Below, piece by piece: positions 6,024 through 12,631 of a stretch of DNA of 12,631 nt (within the stretch, counting starts at the first letter, position 1; each line of letters starts with the position of its first letter). The notes beneath the pieces are model-generated. The model was not told where the DNA came from. It made no database searches and saw only the letters and a list, made by a program, of their open reading frames with translations. A program made the position numbers and the translations under genes. Source of the stretch: an uncultured Clostridia bacterium (GTDB lineage Bacteria > Bacillota > Clostridia > Acetivibrionales > CALMWN01); the NCBI GenBank assembly GCA_937873555.1, contig CALMWN010000408.1, positions 1 through 12,631 of the forward strand. The letters run 5' to 3'.

Positions 6024-7415
6024 ATGAAAGCTTATGATATAAAGGTAAAAGGATTACGGCTTTATTTCCTGCCGGTAAAGACCCGCATACCCTTGAAGTT
6101 CGGCCCGGAGGTATTAACCACTGTGACATGTGCCAGGGTTTGCATCCAGGTGGAAAACAGGCAGGGAAAGACAATCGAGGGATGGGGAGAGACCCCGCTG
6201 AGCGTTCAATGGGTATGGCCCGGAAGTTTGAGCTATGAGGTGCGTGAAAGTGCATTGAAAAGCTTTTGCCAGCTTATTGCGGAAAATCTGTCAGTGTTTG
6301 ACCTTCAGGGACACCCCATGGAGCTGGGGCATACTTTTCAGAAGGATGTTCTGATGAAGCTGCAGGAGCAATTCAACAAGTCCCGGAAATTGGAGGAGCC
6401 TCTGCCATATCTTGCGGCTCTGGTTTGCTTCTCGGCATTTGATATTGCCATTCATGATGCTTATGGCAATGTTAACGGTGTTCCGACTTACGAGACATAT
6501 AACTGTGAGTATATGAACAAAGACCTTTCCTATTATCTCGAACCTGCAGAAAAATCGGCAGTGTCATTTGCAGGGAAATACCCGGCGGATTACCTTGTAA
6601 AGCCGGAGAAAGAGCTTGTTGCCTGGCATCTGGTAGGGGGGAAGGACCTGCTGGAGGATGATGGGACAGCTGAAAATCCAAATGACGGGTATCCCGTAAT
6701 ATTGGACGACTGGATTAAAACTGACGGGCTTAAGTGTTTGAAGGTCAAGCTCACAGGTACGGATCCTGTATGGGACTATGAAAGGCTTGTCACCGTGGGA
6801 AAGATATCGCAGGAGAACAATGTTGACTGGCTGACTGCCGATTTCAACTGCCAGGTAACTGAATGCGCTTATGTTAATGACATTCTTGACAGACTGATGA
6901 AGGAACACCCGGCAGTATATGCCAGGATTCTTTATATTGAACAGCCGTTCCCATATGATCTTGAAAAATACAGTATCGATGTCAGAAGTGTGAGTGCCAG
7001 AAAACCGCTTTTCATGGATGAAAGCGCACACGACTGGCACCTTGTAAAACTGGGGCGAGAACTGGGATGGACAGGTGTGGCTCTCAAAACCTGCAAGACT
7101 CAGACGGGAGCTCTTCTGAGCTTGTGCTGGGCGAAGGCCCATGGTATGACACTGATGGTACAGGATCTTACAAATCCCATGCTGGCACAGATACCCCATG
7201 TTTTATTGGCCAGTCATGCAGGCACCATTATGGGAGTAGAGACCAATGGGATGCAGTTCTATCCTGAGGCTTCAAGCTATGAAGCAAAAGTGCACCCCGG
7301 GATTTATAAGAGAAGGAATGGGAAGGTATACTTGTACAGCCTGGAGGGTAACGGCTTCGGGTATAAAACCGACCGGATAAAAAGACCGCTGCCCGAGCCG
7401 GCAAGCGTATCCTGA
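6024..7415 (+). CDS. Enolase-superfamily protein (mandelate racemase/muconate lactonizing enzyme type)
   Basis: This protein of about 463 residues has the capping domain followed by the TIM-barrel of the enolase superfamily, whose members abstract an alpha-proton from a carboxylate substrate. Numbering from the GTG at 6012, visible residues are the KVK base motif (K244, K246), metal ligands D277 (ADFNC), E310 (IEQPF) and E337 (MDES), and K359 (VALKTCKTQ). The two lysines on opposite sides indicate the MLE/epimerase-like subgroup and argue against the His-Asp dyad of mandelate racemase. At over 460 residues it is long for the family (about 350-400); extra sequence lies at about 165-238. GAGGA (6006-6010) is too close to the GTG at 6012, so the ATG at 6024 is preferred, although spacing is then long. 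It starts 30 bp after the dehydrogenase, so they are co-transcribed. Epimerase, dehydratase or cycloisomerase activity is possible. Confidence 0.88.
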   Translation: MKAYDIKVKGLRLYFLPVKTRIPLKFGPEVLTTVTCARVCIQVENRQGKTIEGWGETPLSVQWVWPGSLSYEVRESALKSFCQLIAENLSVFDLQGHPMELGHTFQKDVLMKLQEQFNKSRKLEEPLPYLAALVCFSAFDIAIHDAYGNVNGVPTYETYNCEYMNKDLSYYLEPAEKSAVSFAGKYPADYLVKPEKELVAWHLVGGKDLLEDDGTAENPNDGYPVILDDWIKTDGLKCLKVKLTGTDPVWDYERLVTVGKISQENNVDWLTADFNCQVTECAYVNDILDRLMKEHPAVYARILYIEQPFPYDLEKYSIDVRSVSARKPLFMDESAHDWHLVKLGRELGWTGVALKTCKTQTGALLSLCWAKAHGMTLMVQDLTNPMLAQIPHVLLASHAGTIMGVETNGMQFYPEASSYEAKVHPGIYKRRNGKVYLYSLEGNGFGYKTDRIKRPLPEPASVS

Positions 7416-7418
7416 TAA

Positions 7419-8255
7419 CTTGAAAGGACAGACTGCAGCTATGGACCGGTTCCTGATGAGAAAAAGGATTTTAAGAAATACCTGGAGGAAAAATGCAAAC
7501 CCCAGATAAAAGAATTATTGACGCAGTATGGGGATATAGGATTGATATGGTTTGATACTCCAATGATAATGTCACCTGAGCACAGCCTTGAGCTCGCAAA
7601 ACTTGTAAAAAGCATACAGCCGAATTGCCTTGTCAGCGGGCGTATTGGCAACGAATTTGGAGATTATATGTCTACAGGAGATAATAAAATTCCCTATCTC
7701 CCATATTACGGCGATTGGGAAGTGCCTGCCACACTCAACGACACATGGGGCTACAAGTATTTCGATGACAACTGGAAATCACCGAAAGAACTGGTTAAGC
7801 TTCTTGTAAAGATAAACAGCAGGGGTGGCAACTATCTATTGAATGTGGGGCCGGATGCAAGGGGAATCATTCCGAAACCCAGTGTGGATATATTAAAGCA
7901 GGTTGGAAGGTGGATTTCTGCAAACGGAGAAAGCATATATGCTACCAGGCCTGTCCCCGTAATGCCTTATGAAACGGAATGGGGCATGTTTACATATAAA
8001 CCCGGTAAATTATTCATGCATGTTTTCGACTGGAAACTGAACCTGAACATCCATTGCCTGGCAAACAAAATAGTCAGGGCGTATATCATGCAGACCGGAG
8101 AAGAGATTGAATTCACTCAGACTTATGGTTCTGCGAGCAAGCAGCACAGAGTCATTTTCCAGCTTCCTGAAACTCAGCCGGACCTGCTTGATACAGTGAT
8201 ATGCATTGAAACTGAGGAGGATGACGTAATTCTGGATTCTCTGGATACAATCTGA
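7419..8255 (+). pseudogene. 5'-truncated GH29 alpha-L-fucosidase
   Basis: The open frame encodes the C-terminal half of a GH29 catalytic barrel and a C-terminal beta domain. KDFKKYLEEKCKPQIKELL leads into LIWFDTP, whose Asp matches the GH29 nucleophile; NDTWGYKYFDDNWKS, SRGGNYLLNVGPDARG and GRWISANGESIYATRP follow. Roughly 170 residues of the N-terminal barrel, including the His/Trp residues of the fucose pocket, are missing. The frame opens right after the TGA-TAA tandem stop of the preceding gene and is in the same frame as it. No ATG or GTG precedes the conserved region; the first possible start is a TTG at 7518 without a ribosome binding site. GAAAGGA at 7422-7428 may be the original ribosome binding site, left after an internal deletion removed the start. 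No frameshift or stop interrupts the rest, so the loss looks recent. Automated annotation may call a 245-residue gene from 7518. Confidence 0.8.
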
Positions 8256-8297
8256 TGTTACAGGGAATGCTCAAGAAACAAAGGGATGTGTTGAAGT

Positions 8298-9557
8298 ATG
8301 CCAAATAAAGATATTTACAGGATACGGGAACTTGCCAGGCAGGTAAGAGAAATAGCGGAACTGCCTGTTCAACAGACAAACATAAAACTCTGGCAGTCTG
8401 TCAATGATTTGAATATGATCCGGCCTGTCATATACGTCCGTGATTATCCGCTTTATCTTATAAGATACGAGGATGAACTTACTACAACCCTTGAGGACCC
8501 TGAACTGAAAAAGCTTGAACTGGACTTGCTGCTTCGCATATATGAATGGAAACATTTGAGATGCGACAGGGTGATTGAACCAACCATCAAATGTCATGCA
8601 GTTGTAGAGGATTCATTATACGGCATAGAAGCGACAACTTCGGTAGCGGAGACCTCATTTGTCCAGGGAGAAGAGTATAATAAAGCAAAGCACTTTGAAC
8701 CTCAAATAAGAACAGAAGATGATCTGTCATTGATAAAAACTCCTGTTGTATCATATGATGAAGATGCAACCATGAAGAAATTCCATGAAATGCAGGAGAT
8801 TTTCGATGGAATACTTGAGGTCAAATTGTTTGGAAAGGCGTATTTTCACTGTGTTCTCTGGGATGACCTTTTAACCTGGATGGGTCTTAATGAGGGCTTG
8901 TATAACTTTGCCCTTGAGCCTGACTTGATGCATAAGGCAGCGCAAATCTATATTGATGCCTGTATAACGCGTGTAAAACAATATGAAAGTCTCGGAATAC
9001 TTTCATCAAATAACGGTGCTGAAAATATCGGGCATAACGGCCTTGGCTTTACAACGAAACTTCCCCCTCCCCCTCCGAGCGGAATTGGTGCAAAATTAAG
9101 CGATATATGGGGCCAGAATTCTGATCAGATATTAACCTCTGTTTCACCTGCAATGAGCGAGGAATTTGCTTTTGCCTATGAGAAGAAATGGGCCAATCTG
9201 TTCGGATTACATTCCTATGGCTGTTGTGAAAGGCTTGACCATAAAATAAACGAGTTAAAGGTAAGTTTCGGCAATCTCCGCAAAATATCAGTTTCACCAT
9301 ACAGCCGCCTTGAAGAAGCAATGGAGAAAATCGGCAGCGATTATGTTGCAGCATTCAAGCCAAACTCAAATTACCTGGTCGGAGACACCTGGGAGAAGGA
9401 AACCTTGAGAAAGGAACTGATAAATGTCTGTGGATTGGCCAGAAAATACAATTCAAATGTTGAAATTGATATGAAAACCTTGATTTCACTTAATGGTGAG
9501 CCGCAGCGCCTGTGGGAATGGTGCGATATGGCGGCGGATATAGTTTCTAATTACTAA
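8298..9557 (+). CDS. Uroporphyrinogen decarboxylase (URO-D) family protein
   Basis: This 419-residue protein has features of the URO-D/cobamide methyltransferase superfamily, such as SPAMSEEFAFAYEKKWANLFG followed by LHSYGCCERLD. The His305-x3-Cys309-Cys310 cluster resembles the Zn-binding site of corrinoid-linked methyltransferases (MtaA/CmuA-like) and argues against a haem-pathway enzyme. Proteins of this subgroup recur in carbohydrate-utilisation loci of gut and soil Firmicutes, but I know no established reaction. A five-proline run (LPPPPPSG, 256-260) interrupts an otherwise typical loop. No signal peptide or membrane segment is seen, so it should be cytosolic. The ATG at 8298 follows AAAGGGATG at a long distance and GAAG closer by. 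It is the last gene of the plus-strand cluster, 42 bp after the fucosidase remnant, and converges on rpoN with a 13-bp gap and no terminator. Confidence 0.8.
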   Translation: MPNKDIYRIRELARQVREIAELPVQQTNIKLWQSVNDLNMIRPVIYVRDYPLYLIRYEDELTTTLEDPELKKLELDLLLRIYEWKHLRCDRVIEPTIKCHAVVEDSLYGIEATTSVAETSFVQGEEYNKAKHFEPQIRTEDDLSLIKTPVVSYDEDATMKKFHEMQEIFDGILEVKLFGKAYFHCVLWDDLLTWMGLNEGLYNFALEPDLMHKAAQIYIDACITRVKQYESLGILSSNNGAENIGHNGLGFTTKLPPPPPSGIGAKLSDIWGQNSDQILTSVSPAMSEEFAFAYEKKWANLFGLHSYGCCERLDHKINELKVSFGNLRKISVSPYSRLEEAMEKIGSDYVAAFKPNSNYLVGDTWEKETLRKELINVCGLARKYNSNVEIDMKTLISLNGEPQRLWEWCDMAADIVSNY

Positions 9558-9570
9558 TGATAGGGGACGG

Positions 9571-10959
9571 TTAATATTCTCTTCTTTCCGATGCATTCGG
9601 TATTTTCATTTCTTCCCTGTATTTGGCAACAGTCCTTCTCGATATGGCTATCTTTTTACTTAATTTCTCAGATATTTTCTGATCACTTAAGGGCTTTTTT
9701 CTGTTCTCATTGTCGATTATCTTTCTTAGAAGTATCTTGACTTTTTCAGGTGTCATGGAATCATTACTGTTGTTGACGGCAGATGAAAAGAAGTATTTTA
9801 ATTCAAAAGCACCCCAGATACACTGCATATATTTTCCGCTGACTGCACGGCTGACAGTGGATTCGTGCAAACCAAGTCTGTCGGCTATGTCATTCAAGAC
9901 CATGGGCACGACGTGTCCCGGGCCTTTGTTCATAAACTCCTTCTGAATTTCCACAATTTCTCGTGCTACTTCAAGCAGAGTCTTATTCCGCTGCATAATG
10001 CTTTTCATAAGAAATATGGCCTGATCCATTTTTTTAGCCATATACCTTCTTATTGATTCGTCGCCGGAATGGATAAGATCCCTGTAAGAGCTGTTGATGC
10101 GGATAGTAGGGTACAGAAAGTCATTTATCAATATTTCGTAATGGGTTCCGAATTTTACAACCGTTATATCAGGATGAATGTACGAAATAGCTTCCTTGTC
10201 ATTATATTTCAAGCCGGGAGCTGGATCCAACGACTTTATGATAGAATGCTTTTTCTTCACATCTTCTATGGAAATACCAAGCTTATTGGCTATTGTATTA
10301 AGTTTGTTCCTGGACAGTTCCTCCAGATAGTTCAGTATTATTTTATATACGTCATTATCTGATATTCTCATTTTTTTCAACTGGATAATCAGGCATTCCT
10401 GCAGATTCCTTGCACCTACACCCCAGGGCTCCAGGTCCTGGACTATTTTTAAAGCTCTTCTGGCGAGCTTAATATCTGTATTTGACATCTCTGCAATTAT
10501 TTCCAGTGAGGTTTCCAGATAACCGCGGTTGTTCAGTGAGTGAATGATATATTTTGAAGTCATCGCAAGTCTGGAATTCAATTTGATTGTATTTAACTGC
10601 ATCAACAGTACCTTGACAAGAGAATCTTCATCGGAAGAAATCAAAGGGTATTCATCATCTTCAGAATCCTGGACATAATTATTATCAACCCGGTACATGG
10701 AATCGCTGTTGGAAAGCCATTCGATTTTTTTAAACAGCTTTTCCTGATAATCCATTTCCTCACAAACGGATTCAATATCCATTATGGGGTTTTCGAGAGC
10801 TTGTTCCTTGATATGCTCAGACAGTTCCTGACTGTTCATGCACAATACCTGAAGGGATTGCCTGACCTGTGGAGTCAGTACCAACTTTTGGTGCGTATCA
10901 AGAATATTTTCCGAAGCGGTATTTAGGTACATGCTTGACGCTTCCCATCCATTATTCAT
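9571..10959 (-). CDS. rpoN: RNA polymerase sigma-54 factor
   Basis: The 462-residue sigma-54 directs RNA polymerase to -24/-12 promoters and needs an ATP-driven enhancer-binding protein for open-complex formation. Region I is present at about 24-62 (QKLVLTPQVRQSLQVLC then ELSEHIKEQALENPIMDIE). An acidic region II (96-112) follows, then the core-binding domain (about 113-290, with LEPWGVGARNLQECL and LDPAPG). The helix-turn-helix is at 355-372 (LNDIADRLGLHESTVSRAVSGKY). The RpoN box reads SRRTVAKYRE at 440-449, one change (A to S) from ARRTVAKYRE. The length is normal for Firmicutes. The ATG at 10959 has a weak GGAA upstream; a second ATG nine codons in (10932) has GGGAAG and is a plausible alternative. 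It is divergent from tctBA, which has a sigma-54 promoter, and convergent with the URO-D-family gene. Confidence 0.96.
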   Translation of the reverse strand: MNNGWEASSMYLNTASENILDTHQKLVLTPQVRQSLQVLCMNSQELSEHIKEQALENPIMDIESVCEEMDYQEKLFKKIEWLSNSDSMYRVDNNYVQDSEDDEYPLISSDEDSLVKVLLMQLNTIKLNSRLAMTSKYIIHSLNNRGYLETSLEIIAEMSNTDIKLARRALKIVQDLEPWGVGARNLQECLIIQLKKMRISDNDVYKIILNYLEELSRNKLNTIANKLGISIEDVKKKHSIIKSLDPAPGLKYNDKEAISYIHPDITVVKFGTHYEILINDFLYPTIRINSSYRDLIHSGDESIRRYMAKKMDQAIFLMKSIMQRNKTLLEVAREIVEIQKEFMNKGPGHVVPMVLNDIADRLGLHESTVSRAVSGKYMQCIWGAFELKYFFSSAVNNSNDSMTPEKVKILLRKIIDNENRKKPLSDQKISEKLSKKIAISRRTVAKYREEMKIPNASERREY

Positions 10960-11044
10960 TTTATTCCGTTTTTTTTATTTTATATGATATATCCATGTTT
11001 TTCAATAATTTATTTCTGCAAGTAAATCATGTGAAATGGCAACA

Positions 11045-11060
11045 GTTTCAGGATTGAAAC
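11045..11060. promoter_or_regulatory. Perfect dyad GTTTCA-GGAT-TGAAAC
   Basis: Six-base perfect arms flank a 4-bp centre between rpoN and tctB, about 200 bp upstream of the predicted tctBA start. It is a candidate activator or operator site, or could act on rpoN. A second dyad lies 4 bp further along. Confidence 0.35.
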
Positions 11061-11063
11061 ATT

Positions 11064-11087
11064 AGTTTAACATTTCTGTTTTAAACT
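11064..11087. promoter_or_regulatory. Dyad AGTTTAA-N10-TTAAACT
   Basis: Seven-base perfect arms with a 10-bp spacer span 24 bp, the size of a two-turn dimeric site. The centre is about 190 bp upstream of the predicted tctBA transcription start, within the normal range of enhancer-binding-protein sites. Binding is inferred only from symmetry. Confidence 0.35.
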
Positions 11088-11136
11088 TGTACATCTGAAT
11101 TGCGAACAATATTTTAACTGATATTCTGAAGACAGC

Positions 11137-11159
11137 AAAGTGATGAAAGTGAAAAGTGA
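11137..11159. repeat. Three direct copies of AAAGTGA
   Basis: AAAGTGA occurs at 11137-11143, 11146-11152 and 11153-11159, with start-to-start steps of 9 and 7 bp. The cluster lies about 110-130 bp upstream of the predicted tctBA start. It could be a tandem protein-binding site, though in AT-rich DNA this may be chance. Confidence 0.35.
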
Positions 11160-11197
11160 TTTTCGAATCAATGGATTTTTGTCGTTGCCAGTTTATA

Positions 11198-11210
11198 AAT
11201 GTAATACATT
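11198..11210. promoter_or_regulatory. Palindrome AATGTA-A-TACATT
   Basis: A 13-bp perfect palindrome is centred at 11204, about 40 bp upstream of the -24 element. Allowing one mismatch on each side it extends to 19 bp. Its position fits an operator acting on the sigma-54 promoter better than a distant enhancer. Confidence 0.35.
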
Positions 11211-11241
11211 AATTGGAAAATTTTAGAATACAATAGAAAAA

Positions 11242-11258
11242 CTGGCATCAAATTTGCT
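11242..11258 (+). promoter_or_regulatory. Sigma-54 (-24/-12) promoter of tctBA
   Basis: CTGGCATCAAATTTGCT fits the sigma-54 consensus YTGGCACG-N4-TTGCW at 15 of 17 positions counting the N4. The invariant GG (11244-11245) and GC (11256-11257) are separated by exactly 10 bp. The predicted start near 11269 gives a leader of about 100 nt before tctB. It also forms half of an inverted repeat, TGCCAGTTT (11186-11194) with AAACTGGCA (11239-11247). rpoN itself is the divergent neighbour. An enhancer-binding protein gene is not seen in the window. Confidence 0.8.
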
Positions 11259-11369
11259 TTAATAATAATTGATGTTTTACTTGTTCAATGTGTCTGTTAA
11301 AGGGGGAGGAAAGCTGCTATAAAATCAGTATGTATAATGACAAATTAAATTTTGGGGGTGAGAGACTTT

Positions 11370-11822
11370 ATGAAAAAGTATGAACGTATTACCGGAATGA
11401 TTTTTATATTGATAGGCGTAGCAGATATGATTTATTCCGTATTCACCTTAAGTCTCGGCAATTTCCATAAGCCGGGCCCTGGCTTTTTCCCGCTGTTATG
11501 CGGTTTGGTCTTGGTGATTTTCAGCGCTATATGGATCTTTACAAAAAAAGAAGGGGATGAAGAGGAGAAGCCTTTCTGGGAAAAAGGGCAATGGGTAAAG
11601 CCGCTGATAGCAGTTGTTGTTATAACGGTTTACGGGGCGATTATGGAGGATGTGGGATATCTTCTTTCAACTTTTGTATTCCTGCTGGCATGGCAGATTT
11701 TTATTGAACGGGAGAAATGGGTAAGAACATTACTCATCTCTGTAATAGGTACAATTACCATGTATTTTCTATTTATTTATCTTCTGGGGGTGCCGCTCCC
11801 GGAAGGAATATTAAGCATATAA
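11370..11822 (+). CDS. tctB: Tripartite tricarboxylate transporter, small membrane subunit (TctB)
   Basis: The 150-residue protein is the small integral-membrane subunit of a TTT-family transporter, which takes up citrate or other carboxylates with a periplasmic/extracytoplasmic binding protein. It has about four hydrophobic segments (roughly 7-27, 38-58, 76-112 as one or two helices, and 117-142). The family motif GPGFFPL lies between the first two, and a charged loop (KKEGDEEEKPFWEKGQW) follows the second. The ATG at 11370 is preceded by GGGGGTGAG at 11354-11362, an ideal ribosome binding site; a TTG at 11352 would sit on top of it and is rejected. It is the first gene after the sigma-54 promoter and is 13 bp upstream of tctA. 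Confidence 0.9.
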   Translation: MKKYERITGMIFILIGVADMIYSVFTLSLGNFHKPGPGFFPLLCGLVLVIFSAIWIFTKKEGDEEEKPFWEKGQWVKPLIAVVVITVYGAIMEDVGYLLSTFVFLLAWQIFIEREKWVRTLLISVIGTITMYFLFIYLLGVPLPEGILSI

Positions 11823-11835
11823 AGGGGGCTTAATA

Positions 11836-12631
11836 ATGGATGTGTTTCAAGGTTTGATGAATGGATTTTCAATAGCAATGTCGGGCACAAACATGTTCTT
11901 TGCTTTCCTGGGAGCCCTCTTAGGAACTGCAGTGGGTGTATTACCCGGCCTGGGACCGGCAGCAACCATATCCCTGCTGCTTCCGGTAGTATACAAGATG
12001 GGCAATCCGGCAACCTCCATAATATTTCTTGCAGGCATATATTATGGGGCCATGTATGGGGGTTCGACCACTTCCATACTATTGAGGCTGCCTGGTGAGG
12101 CCGCTTCAGTTGTAACCTGCATAGACGGATACGAAATGGCAAAGAAGGGACGTGCGGGAGCCGCACTTGGAATAGCAGCAATAGGTTCTTTTGTAGCGGG
12201 TACTATGGGTGTTATTGGATTGACATTCGTTGCTCCTCCGCTGGCTGAGTTTGCGCTGAAATTCGGACCTCCCGAATTTTTTGCACTGACACTGGTGGGA
12301 CTACTGCTGGCGGTGTTCCTGTCGGGAAACTCACCGATTAAAGGTCTAATCATGATTGCTATGGGAATACTCCTGGCCAATGTCGGCCTTGACCCTGTTT
12401 CAGGAAAGGAGCGATTCACCTTCGGATTTATAAACCTCCAGGGAGGGTTTGACTTCGTCACTCTTGCCATGGGATTGTTCGGACTAAGCGAGATCCTTGT
12501 CACCCTTGAAGAGCAGGCAAGTGCTGAATTCGTCACAAAGAAGATAGGAAACCTGTTTCCCACACTGCAGGACTGGGTTACCTGCAAATGGGCGGTACTG
12601 CGCGGTTCGTTGATAGGCTTCTTCGTAGGGA
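11836..12631 (+). CDS. tctA: Tripartite tricarboxylate transporter, large permease subunit (TctA), partial
   Basis: The frame opens at ATG 11836 after AAAGGGGG and remains open for 265 codons to the window edge, about half the usual ~500 residues. Highly conserved TctA motifs are present: GVLPGLGPAATISLLLP (34-50), GIYYGAMYGGSTTSILL (67-83), PGEAASVVT (86-94) and GYEMAKKGRAGAALGIAAIGSF (98-119). Several hydrophobic segments follow, consistent with a polytopic membrane permease. It is the main transport subunit, translationally close to tctB and under the same sigma-54 promoter. The binding protein TctC is not in the window and may lie beyond it. No lesion is seen in the visible half. Confidence 0.94.
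   Translation, partial: MDVFQGLMNGFSIAMSGTNMFFAFLGALLGTAVGVLPGLGPAATISLLLPVVYKMGNPATSIIFLAGIYYGAMYGGSTTSILLRLPGEAASVVTCIDGYEMAKKGRAGAALGIAAIGSFVAGTMGVIGLTFVAPPLAEFALKFGPPEFFALTLVGLLLAVFLSGNSPIKGLIMIAMGILLANVGLDPVSGKERFTFGFINLQGGFDFVTLAMGLFGLSEILVTLEEQASAEFVTKKIGNLFPTLQDWVTCKWAVLRGSLIGFFVG

Noticed and set aside
7441..7509. Short frame from ATG 7441 after GAAAGGA
   Set aside because: It encodes about 22 residues out of frame with the GH29 sequence; the ribosome site is better explained as the leftover of the deleted fucosidase start.
11035..11050. Second sigma-54 site (TGGCA at 11035)
   Set aside because: The -12 position has CAGG in place of TTGC, so the GC element is missing.
11330..11383. 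17-codon leader frame overlapping the tctB start
   Set aside because: Its strong ribosome site is about 20 nt away, too far, and the peptide shows no regulatory codon run.
1..12631. CRISPR array, tRNA, rRNA, phage or toxin-antitoxin system
   Set aside because: No regularly spaced repeats, cloverleaf-like or rRNA segments, phage structural genes or paired small toxin genes were seen on either strand.

Overview
The window most likely comes from a low-to-moderate GC Firmicute of the class Clostridia, perhaps a plant-polysaccharide degrader. The grounds are strong AGGAGG-type ribosome binding sites, AT-rich intergenic DNA, an AsnO-length asparagine synthetase, a bacterial ferritin and a GH29 glycosidase locus. 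This placement is inference from gene content and composition; no rRNA or other phylogenetic marker is present. No CRISPR array, tRNA or rRNA is visible.

Left part (1-1375), a scarred accessory region. It holds the tail of a putative IS200/RAYT-like transposase, a perfect 10-bp tandem repeat, a visibly AT-rich stretch with an intact NUDIX hydrolase gene, a 14-bp perfect inverted repeat, and the first ~22 codons of a uvrC-like (GIY-YIG) gene. That last gene is cut off where it meets the 3' end of asnB.

Middle-left (1362-4134), housekeeping and stress genes. asnB (glutamine-hydrolysing asparagine synthetase, minus strand) is divergent from a ferritin gene (plus strand). The asnB leader carries a terminator-like hairpin with a T-run, and the ferritin upstream region carries a Fur/PerR-like AT palindrome. 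A strong bidirectional terminator follows ferritin.

Centre (4143-9557), a catabolic cluster under a divergent AraC-family regulator. The regulator has a near-consensus sigma-A promoter whose predicted start falls on an ATG, so its mRNA may be leaderless. The divergent plus-strand unit encodes a D-2-hydroxyacid dehydrogenase, an enolase-superfamily (MLE-type) enzyme, a 5'-truncated GH29 alpha-L-fucosidase with no usable start, and a uroporphyrinogen-decarboxylase-family protein. The set looks like a sugar- or sugar-acid-processing pathway that I cannot assign; the fucosidase remnant suggests fucosides as an original substrate.

Right part (9571-12631), sigma-54 and a transporter. rpoN (sigma-54, minus strand) is divergent from tctB and tctA, the membrane subunits of a tripartite tricarboxylate transporter; tctA runs off the window. 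The intergenic region holds a well-formed -24/-12 sigma-54 promoter pointing at tctBA, plus several dyads and a direct-repeat cluster that could bind an enhancer-binding protein. This pairing of a sigma factor gene with its probable target is the clearest regulatory signal in the window.
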